Shown: piece after piece, positions 38,942 through 48,893 of the stretch | How positions within the stretch are numbered: position 1 is the first letter of the stretch | How the letters are laid out: each line of letters opens with the position of its first letter | Source of the DNA: an uncultured Marivita sp. | Lineage (GTDB): Bacteria; Pseudomonadota; Alphaproteobacteria; Rhodobacterales; Rhodobacteraceae | Length of the DNA stretch: 64,000 nt | Direction: 5' to 3' | Assembly (NCBI RefSeq): GCF_947488135.1 | Contig: NZ_CANKYW010000006.1 | Span: forward strand, 124,001 to 188,000 | Notes under the pieces: generated by a model | The model's database searches: none | Seen by the model: the letters and a program-made list of their open reading frames with translations, nothing else | What the model was told of the DNA's origin: nothing | Program-made: the position numbers and the translations under genes

Positions 38942-40474
38942 ATGACATTGCCCGCGCTCACGTATTCAGAAGATCAGGCCGCCGCGCATGACGCCGTGGC
39001 CGACATGCTGCGTGAGGCGGGGATCGACCTGGACGACGGAATTTTGCTGCCACCGCGCGACGGCAAGACCAAGATCATGGCGATCACCGGAAAGGCCGGT
39101 TCGGGCAAGACGCTGCTTCTGGCCGAGCTGTGCAAGTCGCTGCAAGCCGCCGGTGTCGATATCGTTTCGGGCGATTATGAGGGTCGCCGCCGCAAGGATC
39201 GCCGCACGCTGGCCGTTTTGGCCCCTACGAACAAGGCGGCATTCGTGTTGCGGATGCGCGGCGTGCCGGCCACCACCATTCACCGCATCCTCTACACGCC
39301 GGTCTATGACCCGGAATATGAACGCATCGCCGAATGGTTGATGGGCAATGGCGACAAGCCCGAGATCGAAGGGCTGACCGAAGAGGCGCTGGCCCGCGCG
39401 CAAATCTCCTTCGAGTCGCACAAGTCGATCCCGGCGGCCTTAGCGGCTGCTGGCTTGCGGGGATCTGACTTCATCACCGGCTGGAAACGCCGTGAAGATC
39501 CGCTTGATATCGGGTTCGTTGACGAAGCGTCGATGCTGGATGAACGGCAGGTCGAGGACCTGCGCGAGATTTTTCCGAATCTGCTTCTGTTCGGCGATCC
39601 GGCGCAGCTCGCCCCGGTCAACCAGTCGGGCAAGATGGTGTTCGAAACCTTGGCACCCAGCCAGGTGCTGAACCTGAGCCGCATCCACCGGCAGGACGCC
39701 GACAATCCGATCCTCGATCTCGCCCATGCGCTTGCCGATCCCCAGCTTGAGTTCGACGGGTTCGAGCGGATGGTCGAGGACATCTCGCGCACCGATGATC
39801 GCGTGGTTCTGGGTCAACGGGTCGAGGTTGACCTGATGGCGCGATCCCCCGTTCTGGTCTGGCGCAATGCGACGCGCATTCGGCTGATCCACGCGTTCCG
39901 TGCGGTGCATGGGGCACCCGAGGATTCGTTGCTCGAAGGGGAGCCGCTGATTTGCGACGGGATCGAATTGCCGCTCAAGCATCGCAAGAAACGACTGGAT
40001 CTCGAGGCGCGGGGGCTGATCAAGGGCGCGCAGGTGATCTATCTCGGGCCGGGGCGCAAGCCGGGGTTTTCACGACTTCACGTGATCGGAGCGGAAGACC
40101 CGCAGGTGTCGGCAGCGTCCATCGTGAAGATCGAGAAGCCTGACGAGGAAGAACCCTTTATCCCCTTTGCCGCGCGTATGGGGGCGACGTTCCTACACGG
40201 CGCGGCGGTGACGATCCACAAGGCGCAGGGGTCGCAATGGGACGAGGTGCAGGTCTTTGCGCCCGATCTTTACGCCGCTGCGCGCATGGGGCGAAGCGAG
40301 GCGGGCCAGCCCTTGTGGAAACGTCTGGCTTATGTCGCGATCACGCGGGCCTCGACGCGGTTACACTGGGTCGTGCGCAACCGGCTGTCGAAGCCGACCG
40401 GACCGCTGCGGGTCGATGACCTGAAGGCCACTCCCGCAGCCCCGCTTGCATTGGAAGTCGAAGCCGATTTCTAA
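38942..40474 (+). CDS. RecD/Pif1-like superfamily 1 DNA helicase
   Basis: 510 residues. Motif I GKAGSGKT (50-57), motif II VDEAS, motif III LFGDPAQLAPV, motif V TIHKAQGSQWDEV and motif VI YVAITRAS are complete, so it should be an active ATP-dependent helicase with a UvrD-C2-like end. It lacks the N-terminal domains of RecD2 and is not next to recB or recC. Role in DNA repair or replication is inferred. Convergent with the next gene, overlapping by 4 nt. Confidence 0.85.
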   Translation: MTLPALTYSEDQAAAHDAVADMLREAGIDLDDGILLPPRDGKTKIMAITGKAGSGKTLLLAELCKSLQAAGVDIVSGDYEGRRRKDRRTLAVLAPTNKAAFVLRMRGVPATTIHRILYTPVYDPEYERIAEWLMGNGDKPEIEGLTEEALARAQISFESHKSIPAALAAAGLRGSDFITGWKRREDPLDIGFVDEASMLDERQVEDLREIFPNLLLFGDPAQLAPVNQSGKMVFETLAPSQVLNLSRIHRQDADNPILDLAHALADPQLEFDGFERMVEDISRTDDRVVLGQRVEVDLMARSPVLVWRNATRIRLIHAFRAVHGAPEDSLLEGEPLICDGIELPLKHRKKRLDLEARGLIKGAQVIYLGPGRKPGFSRLHVIGAEDPQVSAASIVKIEKPDEEEPFIPFAARMGATFLHGAAVTIHKAQGSQWDEVQVFAPDLYAAARMGRSEAGQPLWKRLAYVAITRASTRLHWVVRNRLSKPTGPLRVDDLKATPAAPLALEVEADF

Positions 40475-41490
40475 AGCTTGACGATCTGCTTGCCCGTGTT
40501 GCCGCCTTTCAGCATTGCGATGAAGGCATCCGGCGCGTTTTCGAGACCGGTCGCGACATCTTCGATGTACGTGATTTCACCCGCCGCGACCTTGGGTGCC
40601 ACGTCCTTGAGGAAGGCCGGGTATTGGTCCCAATGGTCGAAGATGATGAAGCCCGACACCTGAAGCCGCTTCACCAGGATATTGCGCCACATGCCGGGAA
40701 GCTGGTTTTCGGTGGCGATGTTCGACCCGCCATACCACGCGACCATGCCGCAGAGCGGAATGCGTCCGTGCACATTCATCAGCGGCATCACAGCCTCGAG
40801 CGTCTTCCCGCCCACGTTCTCCCAGTAGATATCGACCCCGTCCGGTGCGGCATCGGCAATGGCGGCGCGCAGCGACTTCGCGTCGTCGTGCGCGCGGTGG
40901 TCGATGGCTGCATCGAAGCCGAATGTGTCCGTGGCAAGGCGGCATTTCTCGTCACCCCCGGCGATGGCGACGGTGCGCAGTCCCATCTGTTTCGCCAATT
41001 GGCCGACCATCGACCCGACCGGGCCGGTGGCGGCGCCGACAACGAGCGTTTCGCCCTTCTTGGGCTTGCCGAAGCTGTGCAGGCCAACCCAGCCCGTCAG
41101 CCCCGGCATCCCCAGAACGCCAAGCGCGGTGGAAGGCGGCAAAGAGGGATCGAGCTTGCGAAGCTCGGACCCGGGCAGGCAGGCGTGGCTGGCCCAGCCG
41201 GTCATCCCGGTCACGATGTCCCCTTCGGCAAAATCGTCGGCCTTGCTCTCTAGCACGCGCCCGACGCCCTGGCCGGTCATGGTGCCGCCCAGATCGACCG
41301 AAGGGGCATAGCTCTTGGCTTCATCCATGCGGCCTCGCATGTACGGATCAAGCGACAGATGCGTGACCTCGATCAGAACGTCCCCCTCGGCTGGCGAGGG
41401 ACATGCGCCTGTCTCAAGCTTGAAGTCCTCCGGAACCGGGTCTCCTTTCGGGCGGCGGGCCAGAGTGATGCGGGACAGTGTGTCGGACAT
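40471..41490 (-). CDS. NADP-dependent MDR oxidoreductase (CurA / leukotriene B4 dehydrogenase-like)
   Basis: 339 residues, zinc-free medium-chain reductase: LSLDPYMRGRM near the N-terminus, nucleotide motif VVGAATGPVGSMVGQLAK, and DIYWENVGG and MVAWYGG in the C-terminal part are typical of the PTGR/CurA group that reduces alpha,beta-unsaturated ketones or aldehydes. Substrate unknown. Divergent from the acyl-CoA ligase gene with 91 nt between starts. Confidence 0.86.
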   Translation of the reverse strand: MSDTLSRITLARRPKGDPVPEDFKLETGACPSPAEGDVLIEVTHLSLDPYMRGRMDEAKSYAPSVDLGGTMTGQGVGRVLESKADDFAEGDIVTGMTGWASHACLPGSELRKLDPSLPPSTALGVLGMPGLTGWVGLHSFGKPKKGETLVVGAATGPVGSMVGQLAKQMGLRTVAIAGGDEKCRLATDTFGFDAAIDHRAHDDAKSLRAAIADAAPDGVDIYWENVGGKTLEAVMPLMNVHGRIPLCGMVAWYGGSNIATENQLPGMWRNILVKRLQVSGFIIFDHWDQYPAFLKDVAPKVAAGEITYIEDVATGLENAPDAFIAMLKGGNTGKQIVKL

Positions 41491-41581
41491 GAATTCTCTT
41501 CCTCAAGGTTTGGGGTTGCGCGTGTTCGGTCGGATCATCAGTGTATCTGGAAGCACAGCGCAGAAGGCAAGGGAGGGCTTG

Positions 41582-43213
41582 ATGCAGGGAATGATGATGA
41601 ACCGGCCATTGTCGGTGATCGAATTGCTTCGCTACGCGGCGGAAATCCACAGTGCCGGAGAGATCGTGTCCGTGCGCACCGAGGGCGATCTGCACCGTCA
41701 GAGCTACGCCGACACGTTCAAACGCACCGCGCAACTGGCACATGGGTTGAAATCGCTGGGCGTAACCCAAGGCGACCGCATCGCGACATTGGCGTGGAAC
41801 GGCTACCGGCATTTCGAGCTTTACTACGCGATTTCGGGCATGGGCGCCGTCTGTCACACGATCAACCCGCGTCTGTCCGCCGAGCAGATGCTGTATATCA
41901 TCGGTCACGCCGAAGACCGTGTGCTGTTCGTCGACCTGACCTTCGTGCCGATCCTTGAGGCGTTGAAGGACCATCTGCCGAACGATCTCAAGCTGGTGGC
42001 GATGACGGATGCGGCGCATATGCCGGACACGGCGCTGGACCTGCTGTGCTACGAAGACCTGCTAGGCGGTGAACCCACTGACTATGACTGGCCAGACCTG
42101 CCCGAAGATACGGCGGCGGGCCTGTGCTACACATCCGGGACCACCGGCAACCCAAAGGGGTCGCTTTATTCCCATCGCTCGACTGTGTTGCACGCGCTTT
42201 TCATTGCGGTGACATTGCCGCGTTCCCTCCATGAAGGCGCGCGCCTATTACCCGTGGTGCCGATGTTCCACGTCAATTCCTGGGGCATGCCCTATGCCGC
42301 GCCGATTGTCGGCGCGTCGCTGGTCATGCCGGGCGGCAAGCTGGATGGCCCGTCGCTTTACGACCTGATGGAGAGCGAACAGGTCACGGCAAGCTGGGGT
42401 GTTCCCACCGTCTGGCTGGGCTTGCGCGCCGAGATTGAAGCGCGGGGCACGCCACCGTCGAAACTGGATCAGGTGGTAATCGGCGGCTCCGCCGCGCCGC
42501 GCAGCATGATCGAGTTTTTCGAGAAGAAGGGCATCGACGTTTGCCACGCCTGGGGTATGACCGAAATGAGCCCGGTCGGCACAACCGGGCAATTGCCGAA
42601 TTCCATGGACGATGCGCCCTTCGACACGCGCATGGCGAAAAAGGCGCTTCAGGGGCGTCGGATGTTCGGAGTGGACCTGAAGATCGTCGATGAAACTGGC
42701 AAGCGTCTGCCACATGACGGCAAAGCTGTGGGAGAGCTTTACGTGCGCGGCAATGCGGTGATTTCCGGCTATTTCCACAATGATGAGGCGACCGAAGCGG
42801 CGACGGATGCCGAAGGTTGGTTCGGCACCGGAGATGTGGCGAGCATCACGCCCGACGGGTATCTGAGCATTCAGGACCGATCCAAGGACCTGATCAAATC
42901 GGGCGGGGAGTGGATCAGTTCGATCGATCTCGAGAATGTGGCAATGTCCCATCCCGATGTGGCCAATTGTGCGGTGATCGCGATTGCACATCCCAAGTGG
43001 GACGAGCGCCCGGTTCTGGTCGTGGTGCCCAAGGAAGGGTGTGACCCCAAGCTGGCGGATATCCACGCGCTGATGGAGCCGCATTTCGCCAAGTGGCAGT
43101 TGCCGGATGACCTTGTTTGCGTTGAGGCCTTGCCGCTGACCGCCACCGGTAAAGTGTCCAAGCTCACCCTGCGCCAGCAATTCGCGGAGTATGTGCTGCC
43201 GGATGTCCGCTGA
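41582..43213 (+). CDS. Fatty-acyl-CoA synthetase, DmdB-like
   Basis: 543-residue ANL-family ligase that activates a carboxylic acid with ATP and CoA. P-loop YTSGTTGNPKGS (183-194), GMTEMSP, GWFGTGDVA, DRSKDLIKSGGEWIS and the catalytic lysine in TATGKVSKLTL are intact. The MQGMMMNRPL start resembles DmdB (methylmercaptopropionate-CoA ligase of DMSP demethylation), which is part of a larger medium-chain group, so the substrate is uncertain. Start ATG 41582 has GGGAGGG upstream. A MaoC gene overlaps its 3' end by 11 nt. Confidence 0.85.
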   Translation: MQGMMMNRPLSVIELLRYAAEIHSAGEIVSVRTEGDLHRQSYADTFKRTAQLAHGLKSLGVTQGDRIATLAWNGYRHFELYYAISGMGAVCHTINPRLSAEQMLYIIGHAEDRVLFVDLTFVPILEALKDHLPNDLKLVAMTDAAHMPDTALDLLCYEDLLGGEPTDYDWPDLPEDTAAGLCYTSGTTGNPKGSLYSHRSTVLHALFIAVTLPRSLHEGARLLPVVPMFHVNSWGMPYAAPIVGASLVMPGGKLDGPSLYDLMESEQVTASWGVPTVWLGLRAEIEARGTPPSKLDQVVIGGSAAPRSMIEFFEKKGIDVCHAWGMTEMSPVGTTGQLPNSMDDAPFDTRMAKKALQGRRMFGVDLKIVDETGKRLPHDGKAVGELYVRGNAVISGYFHNDEATEAATDAEGWFGTGDVASITPDGYLSIQDRSKDLIKSGGEWISSIDLENVAMSHPDVANCAVIAIAHPKWDERPVLVVVPKEGCDPKLADIHALMEPHFAKWQLPDDLVCVEALPLTATGKVSKLTLRQQFAEYVLPDVR

Positions 43214-43637
43214 AGTCTTGCGCGCCATGCCGCCCGGTCTCTCGCGGTGGTACGAGATCAGTCAGGAGCGGATCAGTGCCTTTGCGGATGTGACCGAGGA
43301 TTGGCAATTCATCCATCTGGATGAAGCGCGCATGGCAGCGCAGGGCGGAACGATGGCACACGGGTTTCTGACGCTGTCGATGCTGTCGGCCATGTCCTAC
43401 GATGTGCAGCCGGATATTCCCGGGCTTGTGCAAGGGTTGAACTACGGCTTTGATCGCATCCGCTTTGTCAGCCCAGTGCGTGCGGGGCAGCGGATACGCG
43501 GACGGTTTAGTGTTGCCGAGGTGACGGAAAAACCGGGGCGGTACGATGTTGTTTGGGACGTTTCGATCGAGATCGAAGGGTCGGCGCGGCCAGCGTTGGT
43601 CGCGCGCTGGATCAATGTTTTCGAAGTCTCAGCCTAA
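43203..43637 (+). CDS. MaoC-family enoyl-CoA hydratase
   Basis: 144 residues, single hotdog domain with the R-hydratase motif: FADVTEDWQFIHLDEARM carries the catalytic Asp and His, followed by GGTMAHGFLTLSML. Likely hydrates an enoyl-CoA. Start ATG 43203 inside the end of the acyl-CoA ligase gene points to coupled translation and a shared substrate path. The stop overlaps the stop of rpe. Confidence 0.87.
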   Translation: MSAEVLRAMPPGLSRWYEISQERISAFADVTEDWQFIHLDEARMAAQGGTMAHGFLTLSMLSAMSYDVQPDIPGLVQGLNYGFDRIRFVSPVRAGQRIRGRFSVAEVTEKPGRYDVVWDVSIEIEGSARPALVARWINVFEVSA

Positions 43638-44311
43638 ACGGAGTCGCGGATCGCCCGGATGTTTTCGCCATAGGGTGCGGGGTTTTCGACCGATCCCCCC
43701 TTGAACACGGCGGAGCCTGCGACCAGCACATCGGCTCCGGCAGCCACGACCAGTGGCGCGGTGCTTGGATCGACGCCGCCGTCGATCTCGATATGCACCT
43801 CGCGGTCGCCGATCATCTCGCGCAGCTCGGTCACTTTCTGCACGCAGGAGTGAATGAACTTCTGTCCGCCAAAGCCGGGATTGACCGTCATCACGCAAAT
43901 CAGGTCCACCATGTCCATCAGGGTTGCCGCCGCCTCAGCGGGGGTCCCGGGATTCAGCGCCAGACCCGCCTTGGCGCCCGTTGCGCGGATGGCCTGTAGG
44001 GTACGGTGGATGTGTGGTCCGGCCTCAACATGGGCGGTGATGATGTCGGCGCCCGCATCGGCGAAGGCCTGGATATAGGGATCGACCGGGGCGATCATCA
44101 GGTGCACGTCCATCACGGTCTTGATATGCGGACGGATCGCGGCGCAGGTGGCCGGGCCGAAGGTGATATTGGGCACGTAGTGACCGTCCATGACATCGAC
44201 ATGGATCCAATCCGCGCCCTGCGCTTCGACCGCCTGAATCTCGGCGCCGAAATTTGCGAAGTCGGCGGACAGGATGGAGGGGGCGATTTTTACCGAACGG
44301 TCAAATTTCAT
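43634..44311 (-). CDS. rpe: Ribulose-phosphate 3-epimerase
   Basis: Interconverts ribulose-5-phosphate and xylulose-5-phosphate. 225 residues, TIM barrel: ILSADFANFG at 13-22 with the catalytic Asp16, DVMDGHYVPNITFG with metal ligands His and Asp, MTVNPGFGGQKF, and EIDGGV. Lies 30 nt after ghrA on the same strand at the distal end of the mre cluster. Confidence 0.96.
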   Translation of the reverse strand: MKFDRSVKIAPSILSADFANFGAEIQAVEAQGADWIHVDVMDGHYVPNITFGPATCAAIRPHIKTVMDVHLMIAPVDPYIQAFADAGADIITAHVEAGPHIHRTLQAIRATGAKAGLALNPGTPAEAAATLMDMVDLICVMTVNPGFGGQKFIHSCVQKVTELREMIGDREVHIEIDGGVDPSTAPLVVAAGADVLVAGSAVFKGGSVENPAPYGENIRAIRDSV

Positions 44312-44341
44312 GGCGGCAGCTCCTGTTGAGGTGATGCGGGC

Positions 44342-45277
44342 TTAGTATCCGGCGTCCCGGTCCACAAGGTGCAAGAACGGCTCACCCGCTTCGCCGCGCC
44401 GGATGTTTTCGGCGATGGCCCGGCTGGCGCTGGGCGGTCGAGTTTCGGACGCGATATGAGGAGTGACCGTGACCTTCGGATGGGCCCAGTAGGGGTGTCC
44501 CGGAGGCAGTGGTTCGACCCGGAAGACATCGAGCGTGGCATGTCCGGCCTGACCGCTGTCCAAAGCCGCGATCAGGGCATCATCGTCGATCAACTGCCCG
44601 CGCCCCGGGTTGATGATGACCGCACCCTTGGGCAAGAGCGACAGTGTCTCGGCGTTCAGGATGTTTTCGGTCGCTGGCGTGCTGGGCAAAAGGAGAATGA
44701 CGATCTCGGAGGTGCTCAGGATTTCGCGTAGGCCGTCGTCGCCGTGATAGGCGGTTATGCCGTCGATCTGCTTCGCGCTGCGCGCCCAGCCCGACACCGG
44801 GAAGCCCAAGGCGGCAAGTGCCTGCCCGCAGGCCGTGCCCAACTCTCCGAGACCCAGGATGCCCACGGGCCGATCCGCTGCCACTGGCGGCGCCTCGGCA
44901 GTCCAGACATGGTCGGGATTCACGATATGCGCGTCCATGCCAAGATGGTGGCGCAGCGTGTGTCCGGTGACCCATTCGACCATGCCCTGGGTCAGACCCT
45001 CGGCATCGACCATGCGCGCGAAGGGAACCTTGAGCGTCGGGTTGTGGACGGCGGTTTCGACCCCTGCCCACAGGTTCAGCACGGCCTTGAGGCGCGTATA
45101 GGGCGTGAAATCCTGCACGTCCGAATTCGGTGCGTAGACGATGTAATCGACGTCCTCGGGCGGATGGCTGGTCGACAGCACGTAGTCGATACCGATGGCG
45201 TCCAAAGCGGTGCGCAACGGTGTTTCGTACTGCGCCCAGCGTTTCTCGTGGGCGGCGAACAGGATGTTGACGGTCAT
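44342..45277 (-). CDS. ghrA: Glyoxylate/hydroxypyruvate reductase A
   Basis: Reduces glyoxylate and hydroxypyruvate with NADPH. 311 residues of the D-2-hydroxyacid dehydrogenase fold: nucleotide motif GILGLGELG, NPGRGQLIDDDALIAALDSG and HIASETRP match the GhrA branch, which lacks the N-terminal signature of the GhrB/PGDH branch. Starts 3 nt after the rodA stop, so it shares the mre transcript. A glyoxylate-clearing role could connect with the ethylmalonyl-CoA pathway. Confidence 0.87.
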   Translation of the reverse strand: MTVNILFAAHEKRWAQYETPLRTALDAIGIDYVLSTSHPPEDVDYIVYAPNSDVQDFTPYTRLKAVLNLWAGVETAVHNPTLKVPFARMVDAEGLTQGMVEWVTGHTLRHHLGMDAHIVNPDHVWTAEAPPVAADRPVGILGLGELGTACGQALAALGFPVSGWARSAKQIDGITAYHGDDGLREILSTSEIVILLLPSTPATENILNAETLSLLPKGAVIINPGRGQLIDDDALIAALDSGQAGHATLDVFRVEPLPPGHPYWAHPKVTVTPHIASETRPPSASRAIAENIRRGEAGEPFLHLVDRDAGY

Positions 45278-45280
45278 GGC

Positions 45281-46420
45281 TTACCTTGGGCGATGGATAT
45301 GGGCGCTTTGTACAAGGCCGAACGCGATCATCAAGACAAGCATTGCCGAACCGCCATAGCTGACCAGAGGAAGGGGCACACCCACAACCGGCGCAAGCCC
45401 CATAACCATGGACATATTCACCGCGAAATAGAGAAAGAAGGTCACGCCGATCCCGAGGATCAGAAGCGAAGAATAGCGGTCGCGGTTCTGCAAGGCCGAC
45501 ACGATGCAGAAGATGAGGATCAGGACGTAGAGCAGCAGCAGGGAAATCCCGCCGATGAAGCCGAATTCCTCGGCCAGCGTGTTGAAGATGAAGTCAGTGT
45601 GTTTTTCCGGCAGGAAGTTCAGCCGCGATTGTGTGCCCTGCATGAAACCGCGCCCGGTCCAGCCTCCGGAGCCCATCGCGATCTTGGCCTGCGTGATGTG
45701 ATACCCCGCGCCAAGCGGGTCGGAGGACGGGTCCAGGAAGGTGTCGATGCGGCGGAATTGGTAGTCTTTGAGCAGTTGCCAATCCGTGCCTCGACTGAGG
45801 AACACCGTGTAGACCCCTGCGATGCCCGCCGCGAGAACCGTTCCGAAATAGGCCCAATGCACCCCGGCTAGGAACATCATCAGTCCGCCTCCGGCCACAA
45901 GAAGGATGGCGGTGCCGAGGTCCGGTTGGGTGAGCACCAGAAACGTTGGCAGTAGGATGATGAACACGGGGATCAGCACCCAGAACGGGTGCGAGATGCG
46001 TTTGATCGGCAGCCAGTCGTAATAGGCCGCCAGAACCATCACCATAGCGATCTTCATCAATTCGGATGGTTGCAGGCGCATGAAGCCCAGATCGATCCAG
46101 CGCTGCGCGCCCATGCCGACGGAGCCGAAGAATTCCACAGCCACCAGAAGCACCATGGCGATCAGATAGGCCATCACCGACATATTGCGCCAAAACCAGA
46201 TCGGCACCATCGCGACCACGAACATGATCGCCAGACCCAGCGCAAACCGCTTCATCTGCGGTTCGGCCCAAGGCGTCATGGAACCGCCGGCAACCGAATA
46301 AAGCATCAGGAGACCGACACCGGCGATGGCCGCAAGCAGAACGACCAGAGGCCAGTTGATGAAGAGCATCTTGCGCCATCCTGCCGGGACGGTTTTGACC
46401 GTATATTCAAGATAACTCAT
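45281..46420 (-). CDS. rodA: Peptidoglycan glycosyltransferase RodA
   Basis: SEDS glycan polymerase of the elongasome. 379 residues with about ten transmembrane helices. The extracellular loop [34 protein letters not shown]-like region ([16 protein letters not shown] and [15 protein letters not shown]) includes the catalytic Asp, and FVVFGLI-type EEFGFIGG follows. ATG overlaps the mrdA stop by 4 nt (ATGA). Confidence 0.95.
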   Translation of the reverse strand: [379 protein letters not shown]

Positions 46421-48360
46421 GCGCGGCTCCGGCCGTCCGGGTCATTGGATTGCAGCACCTGTTGCAAGCGTTCCTGCTGGGTGCGGATGCGTTCGCGATC
46501 CTTCGACGGGTAGGCGTCAAGCGGGGGATCCTCCCCGTAGAGCGCCTGAAGCGTGACATCGCGCGCAATCGGGGCCGCCGCAGCCGATCCGCCGCCGCCG
46601 TGCTCGACCACGACGGATACGGCGATCTTGGGCGCCTCGTACGGGGCGTAATTCACGAAGAGCGCGTGATCGCGCCGGTTCCAGGGCAGGTCTTCGTTCC
46701 GGGTCACGCCACGCGCGCGTTCGGCGGCGGTGATATTGCGCACTTGGCTGGTGCCGGTCTTGCCTGCCATGCGGAACGTCTCTTCGATGATCCGCGACCC
46801 ATAGGCCGTACCGCGGCGGTTGTTGCTCACGGCGTACATCGCGCGACGGATCTGGCGCAGGTGGTTTTCGTTGAAGCCAAGATCCTCACCACCAAGCGCC
46901 TCAGGCTCGGCCGCGCCAATCCGGCGCACGAGGCGAGGGGTGACGTTCTTCCCGGTCGCAAGCCGCGCGGTCATGACGGCAAGCTGGAGCGGAGAGCTTA
47001 GAACGAAGCCCTGGCCGATCGAGGCATTGACGGTATCGCCGATCACCCAATCCGCGCCGCGTTCACGTTTCTTCCATTCCTTGTCCGGCATGAGCCCTTC
47101 GGTGACGGCGGACATGCCAATACCGAACGCCTCACCCAATCCGAGGCGTCGCGCGGTTTCGGAGATGCGTTCGATCCCCACCTTGAGTGCCAAGTCGTAA
47201 TAGTAGACGTCGCAGCTTTCGCGCAGGGACAGTTCGAAGTTCATATGCCCGTGGCCTGCACGTTTCCAGCAGTGGAACCTGCGACCGCTGACCTGCATAT
47301 GGCCGGGGCACCAGACGGTATCGTCGGGCGCGACGACCCCCGCATCCATTGCGGCGAGCGCGGTCACCATCTTGAAGGTCGACCCGGGCGGGTAGGCGTC
47401 CTGCACGGTTTTCGATGCCAGAGGGCGGTGGTCATTATCCCGCAGCACGGCATAATCCGCGACCGAGATCCCACGCACGAATTTGTTTGGATCGTATGAC
47501 GGCGAGGAAGCGATGCCCAAAAGGTCGCCATTGTTCACATCCATCACCACGACCGAGGCGCTTTCTTCGCCGAGGCGGGCCTGAATATAGCTCTGCAACT
47601 TGCTGTCGACCGTCAGCTGCATGTCGGCACCCGGAGTGCCTTCACGGCGATCGAGTTCGCGCATGACGCGACCCACCGCGTTCACTTCGACACGCTTGGC
47701 CCCGGCACGGCCGCGCAGCACCTCTTCGTGGCGGGCTTCGATCCCGACCTTGCCAATCTGGAACCGCGGGATGCGCAGAACGGGGTCGGGCGTCTCGTAC
47801 CGGGCAAGATCCCGTTCGCTGACCGGGCCGACATATCCGACGACATGCGCAAAATCGCCCCGGCGCGGGTAGACGCGTGACAGGCCGACCTCGGGTGTGA
47901 CGCCGGGCAGGGCGGGGGCGTTCACAGCGACGCGGCTGATGTCGTCCCAGGTGACGCGTTCGGCCACGGTGACGGGCAGGAACGGTGCGCTGCGCTGCAT
48001 TTCGGTCAGGGCGCGGTTGAGCTCGTCTTCATCCAGTTCGACCAAGGCGGAGAGCCGACCGATCACATCGTCGATATCGCCCGCGTCCTCCTTGACCATC
48101 GTGATGCGGTACGAGGGTTCGTTCGCGGCAATGAGGATGCCATTCCGATCGAAAATCTGACCGCGCGTCGGCGGGATCAGGCGGATGTTGATGCGGTTCT
48201 CTTCGGCAAGCAGGCGGAATTCATCGGCCTGATCCACCTGGAGATGCTGCATGCGCAAACCAAGCGCACCGGCAAAGGCCAGTTGCGCGCCGCCCAGAAT
48301 GAGGCCGCGGCGCGAGATCTTGCGGACGCTTTCCGCTGTATCCTTTGGCGCTCGTCTCAT
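46417..48360 (-). CDS. mrdA: Penicillin-binding protein 2 (elongation transpeptidase)
   Basis: Crosslinks lateral-wall peptidoglycan. 647 residues: N-terminal membrane anchor at about 18-38, dimerisation domain with PPTRGQIFDRNG (63-74), transpeptidase domain with active-site STFK (Ser327-Lys330), an SCD box (SCDVYYYD) and KTGTS at about 543. Start ATG 48360 overlaps the mreD end by 4 nt; a reading from 48573 is unsupported. Confidence 0.95.
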   Translation of the reverse strand: MRRAPKDTAESVRKISRRGLILGGAQLAFAGALGLRMQHLQVDQADEFRLLAEENRINIRLIPPTRGQIFDRNGILIAANEPSYRITMVKEDAGDIDDVIGRLSALVELDEDELNRALTEMQRSAPFLPVTVAERVTWDDISRVAVNAPALPGVTPEVGLSRVYPRRGDFAHVVGYVGPVSERDLARYETPDPVLRIPRFQIGKVGIEARHEEVLRGRAGAKRVEVNAVGRVMRELDRREGTPGADMQLTVDSKLQSYIQARLGEESASVVVMDVNNGDLLGIASSPSYDPNKFVRGISVADYAVLRDNDHRPLASKTVQDAYPPGSTFKMVTALAAMDAGVVAPDDTVWCPGHMQVSGRRFHCWKRAGHGHMNFELSLRESCDVYYYDLALKVGIERISETARRLGLGEAFGIGMSAVTEGLMPDKEWKKRERGADWVIGDTVNASIGQGFVLSSPLQLAVMTARLATGKNVTPRLVRRIGAAEPEALGGEDLGFNENHLRQIRRAMYAVSNNRRGTAYGSRIIEETFRMAGKTGTSQVRNITAAERARGVTRNEDLPWNRRDHALFVNYAPYEAPKIAVSVVVEHGGGGSAAAAPIARDVTLQALYGEDPPLDAYPSKDRERIRTQQERLQQVLQSNDPDGRSRA

Positions 48361-48893
48361 AGCGTTCGTCCCAAACGGTCCATGTCTCCGGGTGCCGCGC
48401 GGCGGATGCCGAAGAGAAAATAGGATACTCCCACGACCGCAGGATAGGCGGCGATGGTCATGACCACCTGAATAAAGCTCAGTGTGAGCGCTCCGGGGGA
48501 CAGGATAAGGACCATCATCACCGCGCGATAGAGGATCGTGATCACGATCAGGGTACCCGCGAAGGTGAGCCATTCAAGAACAAATGTCGTTTCCCGCTGG
48601 CGGCGTTCCCGCGACTTCAGCCACTCGGCCGCGCAGACCACCAGAACCGACCACAGGCCGGGGGGACGTTGCTGGAGCATGTCCGCGAGCAGCATGACCC
48701 CGGCCAAGAGCAGGATCGGGACATATTCGGGACGCCGCACGGCCCAGGCAAAAACGACCGCGACAAGGATGTCCGGGCTGGCCCATTGGCTCGGCGCCGG
48801 GTTCAGCGGCAGCAGATGGAAGAACAGGATCAGCAGCGCCACGAGGACGAACATGAGCCGCATGCCCCAGATCTGAAGAAGGCCGGAGTCCAT
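48357..48893 (-). CDS. mreD: Rod shape-determining protein MreD
   Basis: 178 residues, five or six transmembrane helices. The pattern PDILVAVVFAWAVRRPEYVPILLLAGVMLLADMLQQRPPGLW is typical of alphaproteobacterial MreD. The ATG overlaps the mreC stop (TAATG) and its stop overlaps the mrdA start. Confidence 0.92.
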   Translation of the reverse strand: MDSGLLQIWGMRLMFVLVALLILFFHLLPLNPAPSQWASPDILVAVVFAWAVRRPEYVPILLLAGVMLLADMLQQRPPGLWSVLVVCAAEWLKSRERRQRETTFVLEWLTFAGTLIVITILYRAVMMVLILSPGALTLSFIQVVMTIAAYPAVVGVSYFLFGIRRAAPGDMDRLGRTL

